Counted from the stretch's first letter, positions 43,124 to 53,653 are shown. The stretch is DNA of 64,000 nucleotides from Planococcus plakortidis (GCF_001687605.2 NZ_CP016539.2:1642501-1706500), one strand, 5' to 3'. Program-made: numbers and translations. Notes: a model not told the origin generated them from the sequence alone.

Positions 43124-44014
43124 GTGAACAATAAATTCCTTTTCGCGTTTCTCGTCATCGTTACCACCAGTTTGATGGGTTCTTCGTTTGCGGTCGGCAA
43201 AATCGGCCTCGTACACGTCTCGCCGCTCCTGTTGGTCGGGATCCGTTTCACGATTGCAGGCATCTTGATGGCCATATTCGTCAAGCTGTTCCGGCGCAAG
43301 CACCCGCAGCGGCGTGCCGAATGGCTGCATATACTGGTCATCGGCTTTTTCCAGACCGCAGGCGTCATGGGCTGCATTTTCCTGAGCCTGCGGACGATCA
43401 CGGCCGGGGAATCCGCCATTTTGACGTTCACCAATCCGTTATTGGTGGTGATTTTCGGCACGGCCGCACTCGGCATCCGCTACCGCATCGTTCAATGGGG
43501 AGGGGTGCTGCTCGGGTTTTTCGGCGTCTTCATCACGATGGGGAGTCAAGTGACCTTGGAAGTCGGCACGTTGTTCGGCTTTGGCAGCGCCGTGTCCTGG
43601 GCAATCGGCACGCTATTGATCAAGCATTGGGGCATCCAGCTCGACACGTGGGTGCTGACAGCGTATCAAATGCTGTTTGGTGGCTTGATTTTGCTGATAG
43701 CAAGCAGCTTATTGGAAACCCAGCGATTGGCGCTCAATCCGGAGTCGCTGTTCATCATTTTCTGGCTGGCGATTCCGGCGTCGATCATCCAATTTGCGAT
43801 TTGGTTTTTCCTATTGCAAAACGGCAATCCCGGGAAAGTGAGCGCATTTTTGTTTTTGGCGCCATTTTTTGGCGTCATCACGGGATGGCTCATTTTAGGG
43901 GAACAAGTCGGGGTGTCGCTGATCGTTGGCGGGGCGTTAATCTTTACAGGCATTTTCCTGGTGAATTGGCCGGAAAAGCGGCAGCAAGCGGCTATTCCTG
44001 GAAAAGCCCTATAA
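43124..44014 (+). CDS. DMT-family (EamA) transporter
   Basis: A 296-residue, ten-helix drug/metabolite exporter with two EamA repeats. The first is about 5-135 (SLMGSSFAVGKIGLVHVSPLLLVGIRF at the start of the block), the second about 147-285 (GSAVSWAIGTLLIKHWG ... APFFGVITGWLILGEQVG). The start is GTG 43124 after TAGGAGCTG. The transported compound cannot be told. Single gene. Confidence 0.87.
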   Translation: MNNKFLFAFLVIVTTSLMGSSFAVGKIGLVHVSPLLLVGIRFTIAGILMAIFVKLFRRKHPQRRAEWLHILVIGFFQTAGVMGCIFLSLRTITAGESAILTFTNPLLVVIFGTAALGIRYRIVQWGGVLLGFFGVFITMGSQVTLEVGTLFGFGSAVSWAIGTLLIKHWGIQLDTWVLTAYQMLFGGLILLIASSLLETQRLALNPESLFIIFWLAIPASIIQFAIWFFLLQNGNPGKVSAFLFLAPFFGVITGWLILGEQVGVSLIVGGALIFTGIFLVNWPEKRQQAAIPGKAL

Positions 44015-44567
<553 letters not shown>

Positions 44568-44604
44568 CAAAAATCCCGCGCATGACTTTATTGCACGGGA
44601 TTCT
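44568..44604 (-). terminator. terminator of the AarF/UbiB gene
   Basis: AATCCCGCGCA / TGCACGGGATT (one mismatch). On the minus strand it is followed by five T. Confidence 0.8.
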
Positions 44605-44613
44605 TCCTATTAA

Positions 44614-46623
44614 CTAAATATGATTACTGCGCTTCATGTCCCGTATCGCCTGGATCGACAACCTGACCAGTAAGATGACGCACAGGAACAATCCGCCATA
44701 TGCTGCCGTATTCAAGTAAATTGCGTATACGGTATCGATGAATTGTGCAATCGCCAATAAGGCTGCTGAAATCACGCCAAACGTAATCCCCGACATCAAC
44801 AAGACGAATCTTGAGAATAATTGCATGACAAAACCCGAATTATGCTTATCGGAAAACACATCATGGTGCAGAATGACCTTGCCGCCTTCTACACGCCGGA
44901 TGAGCTGGTCGATGCGTTTCGGCAATTTGGCCACTTCCGGCAATATGAGCACCAATTCCTCTTCGATACGTTCCTTGGTGGCGCGTGGCTGTTTGAATGG
45001 TTTTTTCAATACCGATGTTTTGTATTCCCTTGCAAAACTCTTCGCTTCCGTAAACATGTCAAAGTCAGCATCGATGGTGTGCAAAGTGCTGTCAAGGCTG
45101 ATCAAGGACCGTAGCGCAATTCCCACTGATGGATAGAACGCCAAGCCGAATTCGCGGATCATATCGAATAATGAATGAATCAATTCTGCTGTCGGTATCC
45201 GGTCGACATAGGAAATCTTCAGCAAAATCTCCCCGATGGCTTGTTCAAAGCGATGATTGTCGATTTTCTCGCTGTTTTCCACGAGTTTCCTGACGGCATC
45301 ATGGACGATGCCTGCATCGTTTTGCTGGATGCCGATGATGAAATGGTTGAGCGCTTCCTGCTGGGCCTCTGTCAAGCGCCCGACAGAACCGAAATCCAGC
45401 AAAACCGGTTTGCCGTCCGTTTCATCGATAAAAATATTCCCCGGATGCGGATCTGCATGGAATATGCCGGAAAATAGCATTTGTTCAAGGAATGAAAACA
45501 GCACCGTGCGTCCGAATTTTTTCGGCTCCACATTGAAATGGCGGAATACAGCGTCTCCTTTAGAAATGCTTTTACCCTGGAAATACTGCATGACGATGAT
45601 GGTCGAATTGCTGTATTCCCTGTAGACTTTGGGGATTTTGACTTGATTCTTGCTGCCTTCCAATGCATTGCTTACTTGGATCATATTGCGCATTTCAATT
45701 TCGAAATCGATTTCCTCGCGCAAGCCATTGGCAAATCCCACAGCCAATTCACGGAAGCCGATGTTTTGTGCCCAAGTGGATTTGCTGGATACCCATTCGG
45801 CGAATTCCACGAGAATGTCCAAATCATCCCGCATGATGGAACTCACTTCCGGCCGTTGCATCTTGATGATGACTTCTTCATTGTTCTTTCTCAGTACGCC
45901 GCGGTGGATCTGGCCGATCGATGCTGAAGCGAGCGGTTCTTTATCGAGTTTCGAAAACACTTCTTCAATCGGCTGCGACATGGATTTTCTCAGGATTTCC
46001 GATACTTGTTCCTTCGGCAGCGCTTTGACATTTTGCTGCAACTGGCTGAGTTCTTCAATGAATACCGGCGCGAACAAATCCGTCCGAGTCGACAGCACTT
46101 GGCCGAACTTAATGAACACGCCCCCACTTTCTTCAAGAGTCCTGCGGAACGCGACCGCCAGTTCCCGATTGTTTTCACGGTGCCGTGCGTATTTCAAAGT
46201 GCTGGAAATGCCATTCTTGACGGCGATCTCCAGAACCTTGCTCAAACGCTTCTGGCGTCTCCAGCGGTTGCGCAGCCGTTTCCAGAAGAACTTGCGGTTC
46301 GTGATGCGCTCGCCACGGTCGCCCAGTTCAATCGGGTCAAATAACTCAAGAATCAAATAAAAGAGCATCGATATCATCAACATGCTGCCGACCCAGATGA
46401 CGGTGCTCGTATCTGTCAGCATCGTCGCAAAGACGTCGTTCATGTATTCTGTATAACGCAAGTACGAATACCAATACACAAAAGTCGTCAAAACGATTCC
46501 CAGTGTGACAGACAAGATCCGCTTGGTGAAATTCACTTTCGACCCCATCAACCGGCCGCTGACGAAATAAATGAAAATCGCGATGATGAGCATTTCAGCG
46601 ATCATCCGTATAACTATAGCCAT
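44614..46623 (-). CDS. AarF/ABC1/UbiB-family kinase-like protein
   Basis: A 669-residue membrane-bound atypical kinase of the UbiB family. Two N-terminal helices (about 5-75) are followed by the kinase-like core. The KxGQ motif is in GVFIKFGQVLSTRTDLFAP (about 172-190). The Ala-rich loop is ASASIGQIHRG, the catalytic loop FHADPHPGNIFID and the metal-binding DFGSVGRL. Two C-terminal helices (about 590-655) complete it. The KxGQ and A-rich loop distinguish it from ordinary kinases. ATG 46623 follows AAAGGGG by seven bases. UbiB proteins support isoprenoid quinone and lipid homeostasis; menaquinone is likely here. Single gene. Confidence 0.9.
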   Translation of the reverse strand: MAIVIRMIAEMLIIAIFIYFVSGRLMGSKVNFTKRILSVTLGIVLTTFVYWYSYLRYTEYMNDVFATMLTDTSTVIWVGSMLMISMLFYLILELFDPIELGDRGERITNRKFFWKRLRNRWRRQKRLSKVLEIAVKNGISSTLKYARHRENNRELAVAFRRTLEESGGVFIKFGQVLSTRTDLFAPVFIEELSQLQQNVKALPKEQVSEILRKSMSQPIEEVFSKLDKEPLASASIGQIHRGVLRKNNEEVIIKMQRPEVSSIMRDDLDILVEFAEWVSSKSTWAQNIGFRELAVGFANGLREEIDFEIEMRNMIQVSNALEGSKNQVKIPKVYREYSNSTIIVMQYFQGKSISKGDAVFRHFNVEPKKFGRTVLFSFLEQMLFSGIFHADPHPGNIFIDETDGKPVLLDFGSVGRLTEAQQEALNHFIIGIQQNDAGIVHDAVRKLVENSEKIDNHRFEQAIGEILLKISYVDRIPTAELIHSLFDMIREFGLAFYPSVGIALRSLISLDSTLHTIDADFDMFTEAKSFAREYKTSVLKKPFKQPRATKERIEEELVLILPEVAKLPKRIDQLIRRVEGGKVILHHDVFSDKHNSGFVMQLFSRFVLLMSGITFGVISAALLAIAQFIDTVYAIYLNTAAYGGLFLCVILLVRLSIQAIRDMKRSNHI

Positions 46624-46862
46624 TCGTGTACCCCTTTCCATGCATCAAAGAAGCTGTGGTGATTCGTCGGTTCACCTTTTGTGGAATCGACCAATATCGC
46701 TTCCCTATAACTATTTTCGAGCTGCCGGTAACTCCTTCCTGCTTTTTCTTTGCAGCGAATGAAGTTTGCTTGTTGGCTTGTTTTATTATTTTTCATTGAA
46801 CCTTATGTAGTTTGTTACATTTACTTTTTCTTTAACCTCCATTTTCTGTTGAGCCTTGTTTT

Positions 46863-47318
46863 TCAATTTTCACGTTCCGCTTGATCCTTGACCCTGTTCA
46901 TGAAGTTCAATACGGTATTGCGGGCCGCTTTCTTGCTGCCTGCCAAAAGCATCATCTTTCCAGTGACGTTCATGCCCTTGTTTTGTCCTTCATAGACAAA
47001 ACGCGTGCGTTGAGCCGATTCTTTTTCCAACGTGAATGCATAGCGCACCTTGAACATCTGCCCCATCACAAAAGCGGTCTCGCGGTATTTTCTCCCAGGC
47101 TCATCCACGTACGAGAGCGTTTCGACGATATAGCGCTGCTGCTGTTTGCCCTCCGTATATACTTGCGCATGTTTAGCGCCTGTCGCATCATTTTTCCCCT
47201 CGAGCAACTCATGCGATTCGATTTTCGGCATGATGCGCTGGATCTGTTCGTCCTGAAACAGCGACCATACTTGCTCAATCGGTGCCTCGATGAGCATTTC
47301 CTCTTTCCATTTGACCAT
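46863..47318 (-). CDS. SRPBCC-family (START-like) protein
   Basis: A 151-residue helix-grip-fold protein. It begins MVKWKEEMLIEAPIEQVWSL, the usual first strand and helix of the polyketide cyclase/START-like family. It ends with the long C-terminal helix (NTVLNFMNRVKDQAEREN). Such proteins bind a hydrophobic ligand in a central cavity; the ligand is unknown. ATG 47318 fits AAAGGA by spacing; the ATG three codons upstream is too close. Confidence 0.82.
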   Translation of the reverse strand: MVKWKEEMLIEAPIEQVWSLFQDEQIQRIMPKIESHELLEGKNDATGAKHAQVYTEGKQQQRYIVETLSYVDEPGRKYRETAFVMGQMFKVRYAFTLEKESAQRTRFVYEGQNKGMNVTGKMMLLAGSKKAARNTVLNFMNRVKDQAEREN

Positions 47319-47424
47319 CTTTCCCATCCTTTCATGAACTCTTTTCTACAATTACTGTAAATACCTACCGTTGCCTTTTAATTCCGTTACAATGGAAACA
47401 GCAAAACGATTATGGAGTGATTTG

Positions 47425-47637
47425 ATGAGAACCTCAACGATTCTGTTTATTTTTCTACTGGTGATGCATCTATTGACCGTCCTCAATACCTTATTGTTCG
47501 GCGGCAATTTAAATGATCTTGTGTTCTGGTTTAATTCCGCCTTATTTATGGCGGCGCTGGCTGTGTTAGTTTACCGTCGCGGCATATTCGATGCCAAGGA
47601 AGCGCCTCCGTCCGAACCTGCCAAAAAACGCAAATAA
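47425..47637 (+). CDS. small two-helix membrane protein, unknown
   Basis: A 70-residue protein starting MRTSTILFIFLLVMHLLTVL, with two hydrophobic helices (about 4-22 and 29-48). The basic, Pro-rich tail ends KKRK. ATG 47425 follows GGAG by seven bases. The open frame extends 18 codons upstream without a ribosome binding site. Divergent from the SRPBCC gene. Not recognised. Confidence 0.65.
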   Translation: MRTSTILFIFLLVMHLLTVLNTLLFGGNLNDLVFWFNSALFMAALAVLVYRRGIFDAKEAPPSEPAKKRK

Positions 47638-47670
47638 TTTGGTGCCAGCAGCAATTCATCCATCCCCTGA

Positions 47671-47700
47671 AAAAACTGCCTGAAATGGGCAGTTTTTTTT
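47671..47700. terminator. bidirectional terminator
   Basis: AAAAAACTGCC / GGGCAGTTTTTTTT between two convergent genes. Confidence 0.88.
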
Positions 47701-47703
47701 CAT

Positions 47704-48048
47704 TCAATTCTTTTCATATGACTTAAGAATTTCTTCACATTTACCGGACAGCATGCCAGACCCTGCGAAGCCTTGCAGCAAGCCTTTGACAGTCAAGTTC
47801 GTGAATTTAAGGCCCAAGCCCGCTGCCTGCTGTTCAAAAGCTTTTATGTCGCCGCTATAGCCGCGGATCAATTGCGTGAACCCCTGGAGTTCAGCTTTTG
47901 ACAAATCATGCACCACAATGGCTTCATGGACGGTCGGCTCATGCATTCTATCTTCCAATACCTCCCCAAGCAACGCCAATAAAGTCCGGTTGTGAAACTT
48001 CAGCTTTTCGATTTCCTTATGCAAGCTTTTCAGTTCACTTTGTTCCAT
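47704..48048 (-). CDS. hypothetical coiled-coil protein
   Basis: A 114-residue soluble protein. Residues 2-35 form an amphipathic coiled coil (EQSELKSLHKEIEKLKFHNR onward). The rest is helical (HDLSKAELQGFTQLIRGYSG; LTVKGLLQGFAGSGMLSGKCEE). No family recognised. AAAAGGAGC precedes the ATG. It starts 28 bases after the stop of the histidine phosphatase gene? No: both are on the minus strand and the phosphatase gene lies upstream, so the two probably share a transcript. Confidence 0.7.
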   Translation of the reverse strand: MEQSELKSLHKEIEKLKFHNRTLLALLGEVLEDRMHEPTVHEAIVVHDLSKAELQGFTQLIRGYSGDIKAFEQQAAGLGLKFTNLTVKGLLQGFAGSGMLSGKCEEILKSYEKN

Positions 48049-48076
48049 GTGTCAAGCTCCTTTTAGCTTTTTGCGA

Positions 48077-48664
48077 TCACTTTGCCTTGGCATCCAACAC
48101 TTCGAGATGGTCGATGAAATTATATTTTTGGATCTCCCAGCGCTCGCTGGCATACGCCAAGTGATTCATGCCTCCATTTTGCAAACGGACTTCACCATCG
48201 TATTCACCGTGCGCCAATTGTTCAAGGATGGCATTGATGACGCCTCCGTGCGCCACGACGAGCACACGTTGGTTCCCGAAGCGTTCATTGAGCTGTGCAA
48301 GTCCCGTCGACAGCCTGCCGTGGAATTCTTCTGGCTGTTCCTGGCCAGGATAATTTTTGTCGGGATACAAGCCGTAACGCTCCTTTGCTGTCATGCCTTC
48401 TGCTTTGCCAAAATGCTTTTCCTGGAACTCCGTCATTTCGAAGATCGGCAATCGCATCGTTTCATTAATGATCACCGCGGTCTCTTTGGCGCGTTTGAGA
48501 GGGCTCGTCACAATGACGTCCCACACTTCTCCTGTCAAATGAGATGCACATGCGCGTGCTTGCAGCTTCCCTGTCTCGTTCAGTGGCACATCCGTCGTCC
48601 CTTGGATGCGCCCAATCTTATTCCATTCTGTTTCTCCGTGCCGAATCAGGCAGATGGTCGTCAT
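48077..48664 (-). CDS. histidine phosphatase family protein
   Basis: A 195-residue phosphoglycerate-mutase-like phosphatase. The phospho-accepting His is in the N-terminal RHG motif, ICLIRHGETEWN (residues 4-15). The second catalytic His lies in VLVVAHGGVINAIL (about 151-164). The active-site Arg and Glu positions (SPLKRAKETA) are kept. It resembles the PhoE/YhfR broad-specificity group. The substrate is not known. It lies upstream of the coiled-coil protein gene. Confidence 0.9.
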   Translation of the reverse strand: MTTICLIRHGETEWNKIGRIQGTTDVPLNETGKLQARACASHLTGEVWDVIVTSPLKRAKETAVIINETMRLPIFEMTEFQEKHFGKAEGMTAKERYGLYPDKNYPGQEQPEEFHGRLSTGLAQLNERFGNQRVLVVAHGGVINAILEQLAHGEYDGEVRLQNGGMNHLAYASERWEIQKYNFIDHLEVLDAKAK

Positions 48665-48712
48665 CGTACTCTACTTCCCTTCCAGTGCTAGTTGATTGAT
48701 TGCTGATAGCCA

Positions 48713-48916
48713 TCAATCTTCGCGTTGTTTTATTTTGCGTTCCTTGCTCCAGCGCCAGAACATGATCGCTTCCCCGATCACGACACCGATTGCCCCAGAG
48801 GCAACCAAGGTTGAAGGTTCGGGATCATCGTTGATGAGAAATGCGATGATCACGCCCAGCACAAGCCCGCTCAAAAGAACGGCATAAGCATTTTTCCTAG
48901 ATTTGAGGTAATCCAC
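48713..48916 (-). CDS. small membrane protein, two helices, unknown
   Basis: A 67-residue protein. Short basic N-terminus, helix 1 about 12-28 (AVLLSGLVLGVIIAFLI), an acidic turn (NDDPEPS), helix 2 about 37-54 and a very basic tail (RWSKERKIKQ). The start is GTG 48916, about eight bases after AAAGGATG. It may be cotranscribed with the phosphatase gene 48 bases further on. Confidence 0.65.
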   Translation of the reverse strand: MDYLKSRKNAYAVLLSGLVLGVIIAFLINDDPEPSTLVASGAIGVVIGEAIMFWRWSKERKIKQRED

Positions 48917-49102
48917 TGTCTCGCATCCTTTCAGCTTGTCTGTCTTTCCATCTTGCCGAATTTACCCGGAGAACGCAAGAATTGTCCGCATTCTTCCGTC
49001 TGGCTATTGGCTTTTCTTGTTGGCTATTTTCCAATATATATAATTCCTTATGTAATATAGTACATTTACTTGTTTAGTATTAAAATAGAGCCGTCACCGA
49101 CC

Positions 49103-49468
49103 CTATTTCGTCTCGACGACGAAGGAAGTCATTTTCGTTATTTTTGGCTCCCCTTCCCCTTGCCATTCATAGAAGTCGCAATAGCAGTATCTCCTTTCCC
49201 TTTCGTTGCCGCCTTTTGAAGTCATGACACCTTTTACGACCCCTTCCCGCCCTTCTGTAATGATGGTATCGATCTCAAACTCCATTTGTGTATAATCCTC
49301 CATCCCAAAAGCTGCATCGACCAACGCCTGCCTCCCTTTCAGCGGCATCGCCCCGACCATGATCCATTCCACATCATCGGAGACATGCTGTTCGATGAAG
49401 TCTCTCTTGCCTTTGAAAAACGCCTCATTGAAATCCTTTAAAAAGTCGCCGGTGCTGCTTGTGTTCAT
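49103..49468 (-). CDS. NTF2-like (SnoaL-type) protein
   Basis: A 121-residue cone-shaped alpha+beta-barrel protein. The N-terminal helix DFLKDFNEAFFKGKRDFIEQ is followed by VEWIMVGAMPLKGRQALVDA. Strands IDTIITEGREGVVKGVMTS and RRYCYCDFYEW complete the fold. This is the pattern of the nuclear transport factor 2 superfamily. AAAGGAGGG precedes the ATG. Function unknown; many are small enzymes or ligand binders. Confidence 0.82.
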   Translation of the reverse strand: MNTSSTGDFLKDFNEAFFKGKRDFIEQHVSDDVEWIMVGAMPLKGRQALVDAAFGMEDYTQMEFEIDTIITEGREGVVKGVMTSKGGNERERRYCYCDFYEWQGEGEPKITKMTSFVVETK

Positions 49469-49691
49469 GCTTTTCCCTCCTTTAGGCTATCGTAGCAATG
49501 CTAGTTAATAAAAACACAGAAATTTTTATCAGAATATTCACTTAATGATATTTTACTCCCTTTGCTATTGCCTGCCTAGTGGATTGTTTTATTCCCGGCA
49601 AATTTTTCCGTCTTACCGGCGAGCTAGATTCCCCCTCAATCGGTATAATAGGAATAGGCTTTGAACAGTGAGAATCAGGAGGATACAAAAG

Positions 49692-49967
49692 ATGGCCCAC
49701 AAAAAATTTTTCATCACCGCGGAAGAAGGCTTGCATGCGCGGCCCGCTGCGGCGCTTGTCAGTGAAGCGAACCGCTTCGAAAGCGAACTCTCGCTCGAAT
49801 TCAAGGATACGAAAGTCAACATGAAATCCATTCTTGGCGTCATGGGGCTTGGGATTCCGACCCGCTCCGACATCACGATTCATGCGGAGGGTCCAGATGA
49901 ACAAGAAGCAATTGCCGGCACATCGGCCCTATTGCTTGAAAAAGGCATGATCGATGCCGATTCCTAG
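49692..49967 (+). CDS. HPr-family phosphocarrier protein (paralogue 1)
   Basis: A 91-residue HPr. His15, the phospho-carrier residue, is in EEGLHARPAAALV. The regulatory Ser46 is in VNMKSILGVMGLGI, so both the PTS and the HPr-kinase/CcpA functions are possible. It differs from the second HPr (53798) at many surface positions (EANRFESELSLEFKDTKVN against SISKFQSDITLGFNGKQVN). AGGAGG lies eleven bases before the ATG. It is convergent with the end of the fructose PTS operon and shares its terminator. Confidence 0.88.
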   Translation: MAHKKFFITAEEGLHARPAAALVSEANRFESELSLEFKDTKVNMKSILGVMGLGIPTRSDITIHAEGPDEQEAIAGTSALLLEKGMIDADS

Positions 49968-50013
49968 AAAATCCGGCTAAAAAATCTGGACTCTTGCTGG
50001 CCACGCGCCATCA

Positions 50014-50053
50014 TAAAAAACGCCATCCGGTGATAGACCGGATGGCGTTTTTT
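50014..50053. terminator. bidirectional terminator of fruRKA and HPr 1
   Basis: AAAAAACGCCATCCGG / CCGGATGGCGTTTTTT, loop TGATAGA. Confidence 0.95.
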
Positions 50054-50056
50054 CAT

Positions 50057-51975
50057 TTATGCAGCTGCCGTAATATTTTTCTTCAGCAAACCGACGAGGA
50101 TTGCCGTTACGAATGAACCGGCGAGTATGGCGATCAAATACATCAAGATGCTGATCAATCCGCCATCCACCAAACCGATGACGAAGACGCCGCCATGGGG
50201 TGCACGAAGCCCGATATCGAATAGCATGACGAGCGCCCCGGTCGTTGCCGCGCCTGCGATGGCCGACGGGATGACACGCGCCGGATCGGCTGCAGCAAAC
50301 GGGATGACGCCTTCGGTGATGAAGCTCGCGCCGAGGACATACGCCGTCTTGCCCGCTTCACGTTCCGGTTTGGTGAACTTCTTCTTGAACATCGTTGTCG
50401 CGATGGCAAGGCCTAGCGGCGGGACCATGCCCGCTGCCATGACCGTCGCCATGAAGTTGAAGTTCTGCGCATCGAGCATGGCGATACCGAATGTGTATGC
50501 GGCTTTATTGACCGGACCGCCCATATCGACTGCCATCATGCCGCCAAGGAGAAGGCCGACAAGAACCAAGTTGGTGCCGCCAAGCCCTTCTAGGAATGCG
50601 GAGATGCCCGTATACACTTGCGTCAGTGGAGGGTTGATGAGCATCATGATGACGCCTGTGATCAGAATGCTGAATACCGGGTAGAACAACACGGGTTTCA
50701 ACCCTTCCAGGCTTTGCGGAATGCCCGAGAACACTTTCTTCACGAGAAGCGTCACGTAACCGGCAAGGAAGCCGGCGATCAAACCGCCGAGGAAACCGGA
50801 ACCGCCGCTCGCTTCTTCAACGCCTGTAACCGTGATGGCAAGCAAGCCCCGATCATCCCTGGAGCGAAGCCGGGGCGGTCGGCAATGCTCATCGCGATGA
50901 AACCGGCAAGGACAGGGACCATCAGGAAGAACGCCGTGCCGCCGCCGATCGTTGACAGCATCGCAGCGAATTCATTGTATTCCGGGCTATTCGGGTCTGC
51001 CGCGTTGATGCCGAAGAAGAACGACAAGGCGATCAAGATTCCGCCGCCGACCACAAATGGCAGCATGTTCGATACGCCGTTCATCAAATGCTTATAGAAG
51101 CCTGATTTCGTTTCAGTGTCGGCATCCGCATCTTTGGTGCGGTCATGCTTATAGACAGGTGCATCTTGTGCCAGTGCGCGGTCGAGTAATTGATCCGCTT
51201 CGTAGATTGCTTTACCGACTTGTGTCTGGATGACGTGTTTGCCGTCGAATCTTGCCATTTCGACTTTCGTGTCGGCTGCGACGATGATGGCATCCGCTTC
51301 CGCGATTTCTGCATCGGTCAAGCGGTTTTTCACGCCGCTCGAGCCGTTCGTTTCCACCTTCAAGTTGATGCCGCGCTCTTTCGCACGCCCGTTAAGCTTT
51401 TCTGCCGCCATATACGTGTGCGCGATGCCTGTCGGGCAAGCCGTAACCGCGAGGATCTTGCCGCCTCCAGCTGATGTACCGGCAACCGGCGTGGCCTCAG
51501 GTTGTTCCGGCCCCTCCACTTCCGCTTCTTTTGCGGAAACGATATCGAGCACTTGTTGCTTCGACTCGGCTTCTAGGATATTGACGCGGAATTTCTCATC
51601 CATCAAGAACGTCGCCAGGCGCGATAAAGCTTCCAAATGGTCATCATTCGCCCCGGCTGTCGCCGCAATCATGAAGAACATTTGCGCAGGCTGGCCGTCC
51701 AAGGATTCGAAATCGATCCCTTCGAACGAACGGCCGAACGCGATGGCTGGCGTTTTGACCGCTTCGGATTTGGCATGGGGGATGGCGATCGTATCGCCGA
51801 TGCCCGTCGTGCTTTGTTCTTCGCGCGCCAGGATATCTTTCGTGAATTGCTTTTTGTCATGCAATTTCCCGGCCTGGTCCAGTTGCCCAGCCAGTTCGTC
51901 CAATACTTCCTGTTTGGAACGGGCTTTCAGATCCAGGATTATGGTGTTTTCCGTCAATAATTGGGTAATTCTCAT
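50057..51975 (-). pseudogene. fruA: PTS fructose transporter EIIABC, frameshifted in EIIC
   Basis: Membrane permease that imports and phosphorylates fructose to fructose-1-phosphate. EIIA has His67 in AIPHAKSEA. EIIB has Cys180 in ILAVTACPTGIAHTY. EIIC starts near residue 285. The frame breaks after FAPGMIG at a CCCC run (50847-50850; GGGG on the coding strand). The remaining roughly 260 residues continue in another frame (LLAITVTGVEEASGGSGF to the C-terminus). One extra G gives GMIGGLLAITVTG and a full protein of about 639 residues. AGGATG precedes the ATG, which overlaps the fruK stop. Probably functional if the missing base is a sequencing error. Confidence 0.88.
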
Positions 51976-52904
51976 TTTGTCACATCCTTTTCTTCGAATG
52001 GGGTTACGGCCACTTCAGGAAGCAATCGTTCGACATCCGGCTGTTCGCATAGATCACTGCGGAAAGCGGTGGCGCTTCCGCTTGCGACGCCGTATCGGAA
52101 TGCTTGTAAGGGGTCATTGTGCTGAATATACGACGCGATAAATCCTGATACTAAGGAATCTCCTGAACCAACGGTATTGACGACTTTGCCTTTTGGCACA
52201 TTCGCTGTATAGCGAATACCACGGGAAGCATAGATGGCTCCCGCCCCGCCCATGGAAACGACGACATGCTCAACTCCTCTGTTCACCAGCAGGTTGGCAT
52301 AATGGAACGCTTGGGCCTCGGTGTTAATGTCCACACCGAAAATCTCTCCGAGTTCATGCTCATTCGGTTTAATGAGAAATGGCTTCGAATCCAGTAATTC
52401 CTCTAATGCAGGGCCGGACGTATCGAGTACGAAATGGATGGCCCGCTCCTGGCAACGGGCGGCGAGATCCTTGAAGAATTGGGTCGGCACCGATGGCGGC
52501 AAGCTGCCCGCCAAGATGAACCAATCGCCTGCTTGCATAACGGCAATTTTTTCTGTCAATTGTTCAAGCTGTGCGTCCGTTAATACCGGGCCCGGCCCGT
52601 TCAATTCGGTTTCTTGGTCGGTCTTGATTTTGACATTGATCCGCGTGATGGCGCCGGTGTCGATAAAATCGGTCTCGATGCCTTCTGCGTCCAGGAATTC
52701 TTCAATAAAATGGCCCGTAAAGCCGCCTGCAAATCCGAGCACGCGGCTCTTCATGCCGAGCCGGCTGAGTACGCGCGAGACATTGATGCCTTTGCCGCCG
52801 GGATAATAATACACTTCCTCTGACCGGTTCAAAGCGCCGCTTTCAAAATGCGTTAAATACGCTGTGTAATCGATGGATGGAGCAAATGTGCATGTGTAGA
52901 TCAT
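51972..52904 (-). CDS. fruK: 1-phosphofructokinase
   Basis: A 310-residue PfkB-family kinase that turns fructose-1-phosphate into fructose-1,6-bisphosphate. The first signature, YYYPGGKGINVSRVLSRLG, is at about 32-50. The C-terminal ATP/catalytic signature NTVGSGDSLVSGFIAS, with the base Asp, is at about 246-261. It starts MIYTCTFAPSIDYTAY, as usual for FruK. GGTGG lies seven bases before the ATG. It overlaps fruR upstream and fruA downstream by four bases each, the normal fruRKA operon. Confidence 0.95.
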   Translation of the reverse strand: MIYTCTFAPSIDYTAYLTHFESGALNRSEEVYYYPGGKGINVSRVLSRLGMKSRVLGFAGGFTGHFIEEFLDAEGIETDFIDTGAITRINVKIKTDQETELNGPGPVLTDAQLEQLTEKIAVMQAGDWFILAGSLPPSVPTQFFKDLAARCQERAIHFVLDTSGPALEELLDSKPFLIKPNEHELGEIFGVDINTEAQAFHYANLLVNRGVEHVVVSMGGAGAIYASRGIRYTANVPKGKVVNTVGSGDSLVSGFIASYIQHNDPLQAFRYGVASGSATAFRSDLCEQPDVERLLPEVAVTPFEEKDVTK

Positions 52905-53653
52905 CGTGTCACCACCTTAATCGTCGTGTGCCGTTCGATGCCATCGACTGCTGCTTCCGGCAAACTGTCGATGATCAGCGCGGATCGGCTTAAGCCGAAG
53001 ATGTGCGCGAAACTGACATTGCCGTATTTCGACTGGTCCGCAAGCACATAACAGCTTCTCGACAAGTCGCAAGCTCTCCGCTTGACGGCCGCTTCTTCGG
53101 GGTCGGGTGTCGTGAAACCATTGTCAAGGTCGATCCCATTAACACCGAGAAAGCTTTTATCAAAACGGTAATTCTCCAGCGACTGGGTGGCTTGAGGGCC
53201 GACCAACGCGCGCGTGCGGGACTTGATGAAGCCTCCCGTCAGATAGGCCGTAATGCCGTTCTCGACCAAGGCTTCAAGATGGCTCAGCCCATTGGTGACA
53301 ACGGTTACATCCTTGCCTTTTAGAAATGGGATCATTTGTGCCGTAGTCGTTCCCGCATCCAAAAATAGCGCGTCTCCGGCCTTGACGAGCGATGCTGCAT
53401 ATTGCGCGACGAGCTGCTTTTCCCTTAAATGCTTTGCCGCTTTATCCGACAGGCTCGGTTCCGGCTCATTCGGGGCGATTTTCCTGGCGCCGCCGAAAAC
53501 GCGTTCGAGTTTCTGCAATTCCTCCAGTTCCGTCAGATCGCGGCGGATGGTGGACTCTGAAGCCGAGGTCAGTTCCACCAGCTCTTGGATTTTGATGCTC
53601 TGTTTTTCTTTTAACGAATTTAAAATCACTTGATGCCGCTCCGTCGTCAGCAT
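52901..53653 (-). CDS. fruR: DeoR-family regulator of the fructose operon
   Basis: A 250-residue repressor. The N-terminal DeoR helix-turn-helix is IKIQELVELTSASESTIRRD (about 21-40). The sugar-phosphate sensor domain carries LFLDAGTTTAQMIPFL (about 91-106), TNGLSHLEAL, and the closing CYVLADQSKYGN. Fructose-1-phosphate is the expected inducer. ATG 53653 is preferred (GAGG eight bases upstream); the frame is open 20 codons further with no site. First gene of fruRKA; probable operators lie in the intergenic region to ptsH. Confidence 0.92.
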   Translation of the reverse strand: MLTTERHQVILNSLKEKQSIKIQELVELTSASESTIRRDLTELEELQKLERVFGGARKIAPNEPEPSLSDKAAKHLREKQLVAQYAASLVKAGDALFLDAGTTTAQMIPFLKGKDVTVVTNGLSHLEALVENGITAYLTGGFIKSRTRALVGPQATQSLENYRFDKSFLGVNGIDLDNGFTTPDPEEAAVKRRACDLSRSCYVLADQSKYGNVSFAHIFGLSRSALIIDSLPEAAVDGIERHTTIKVVTR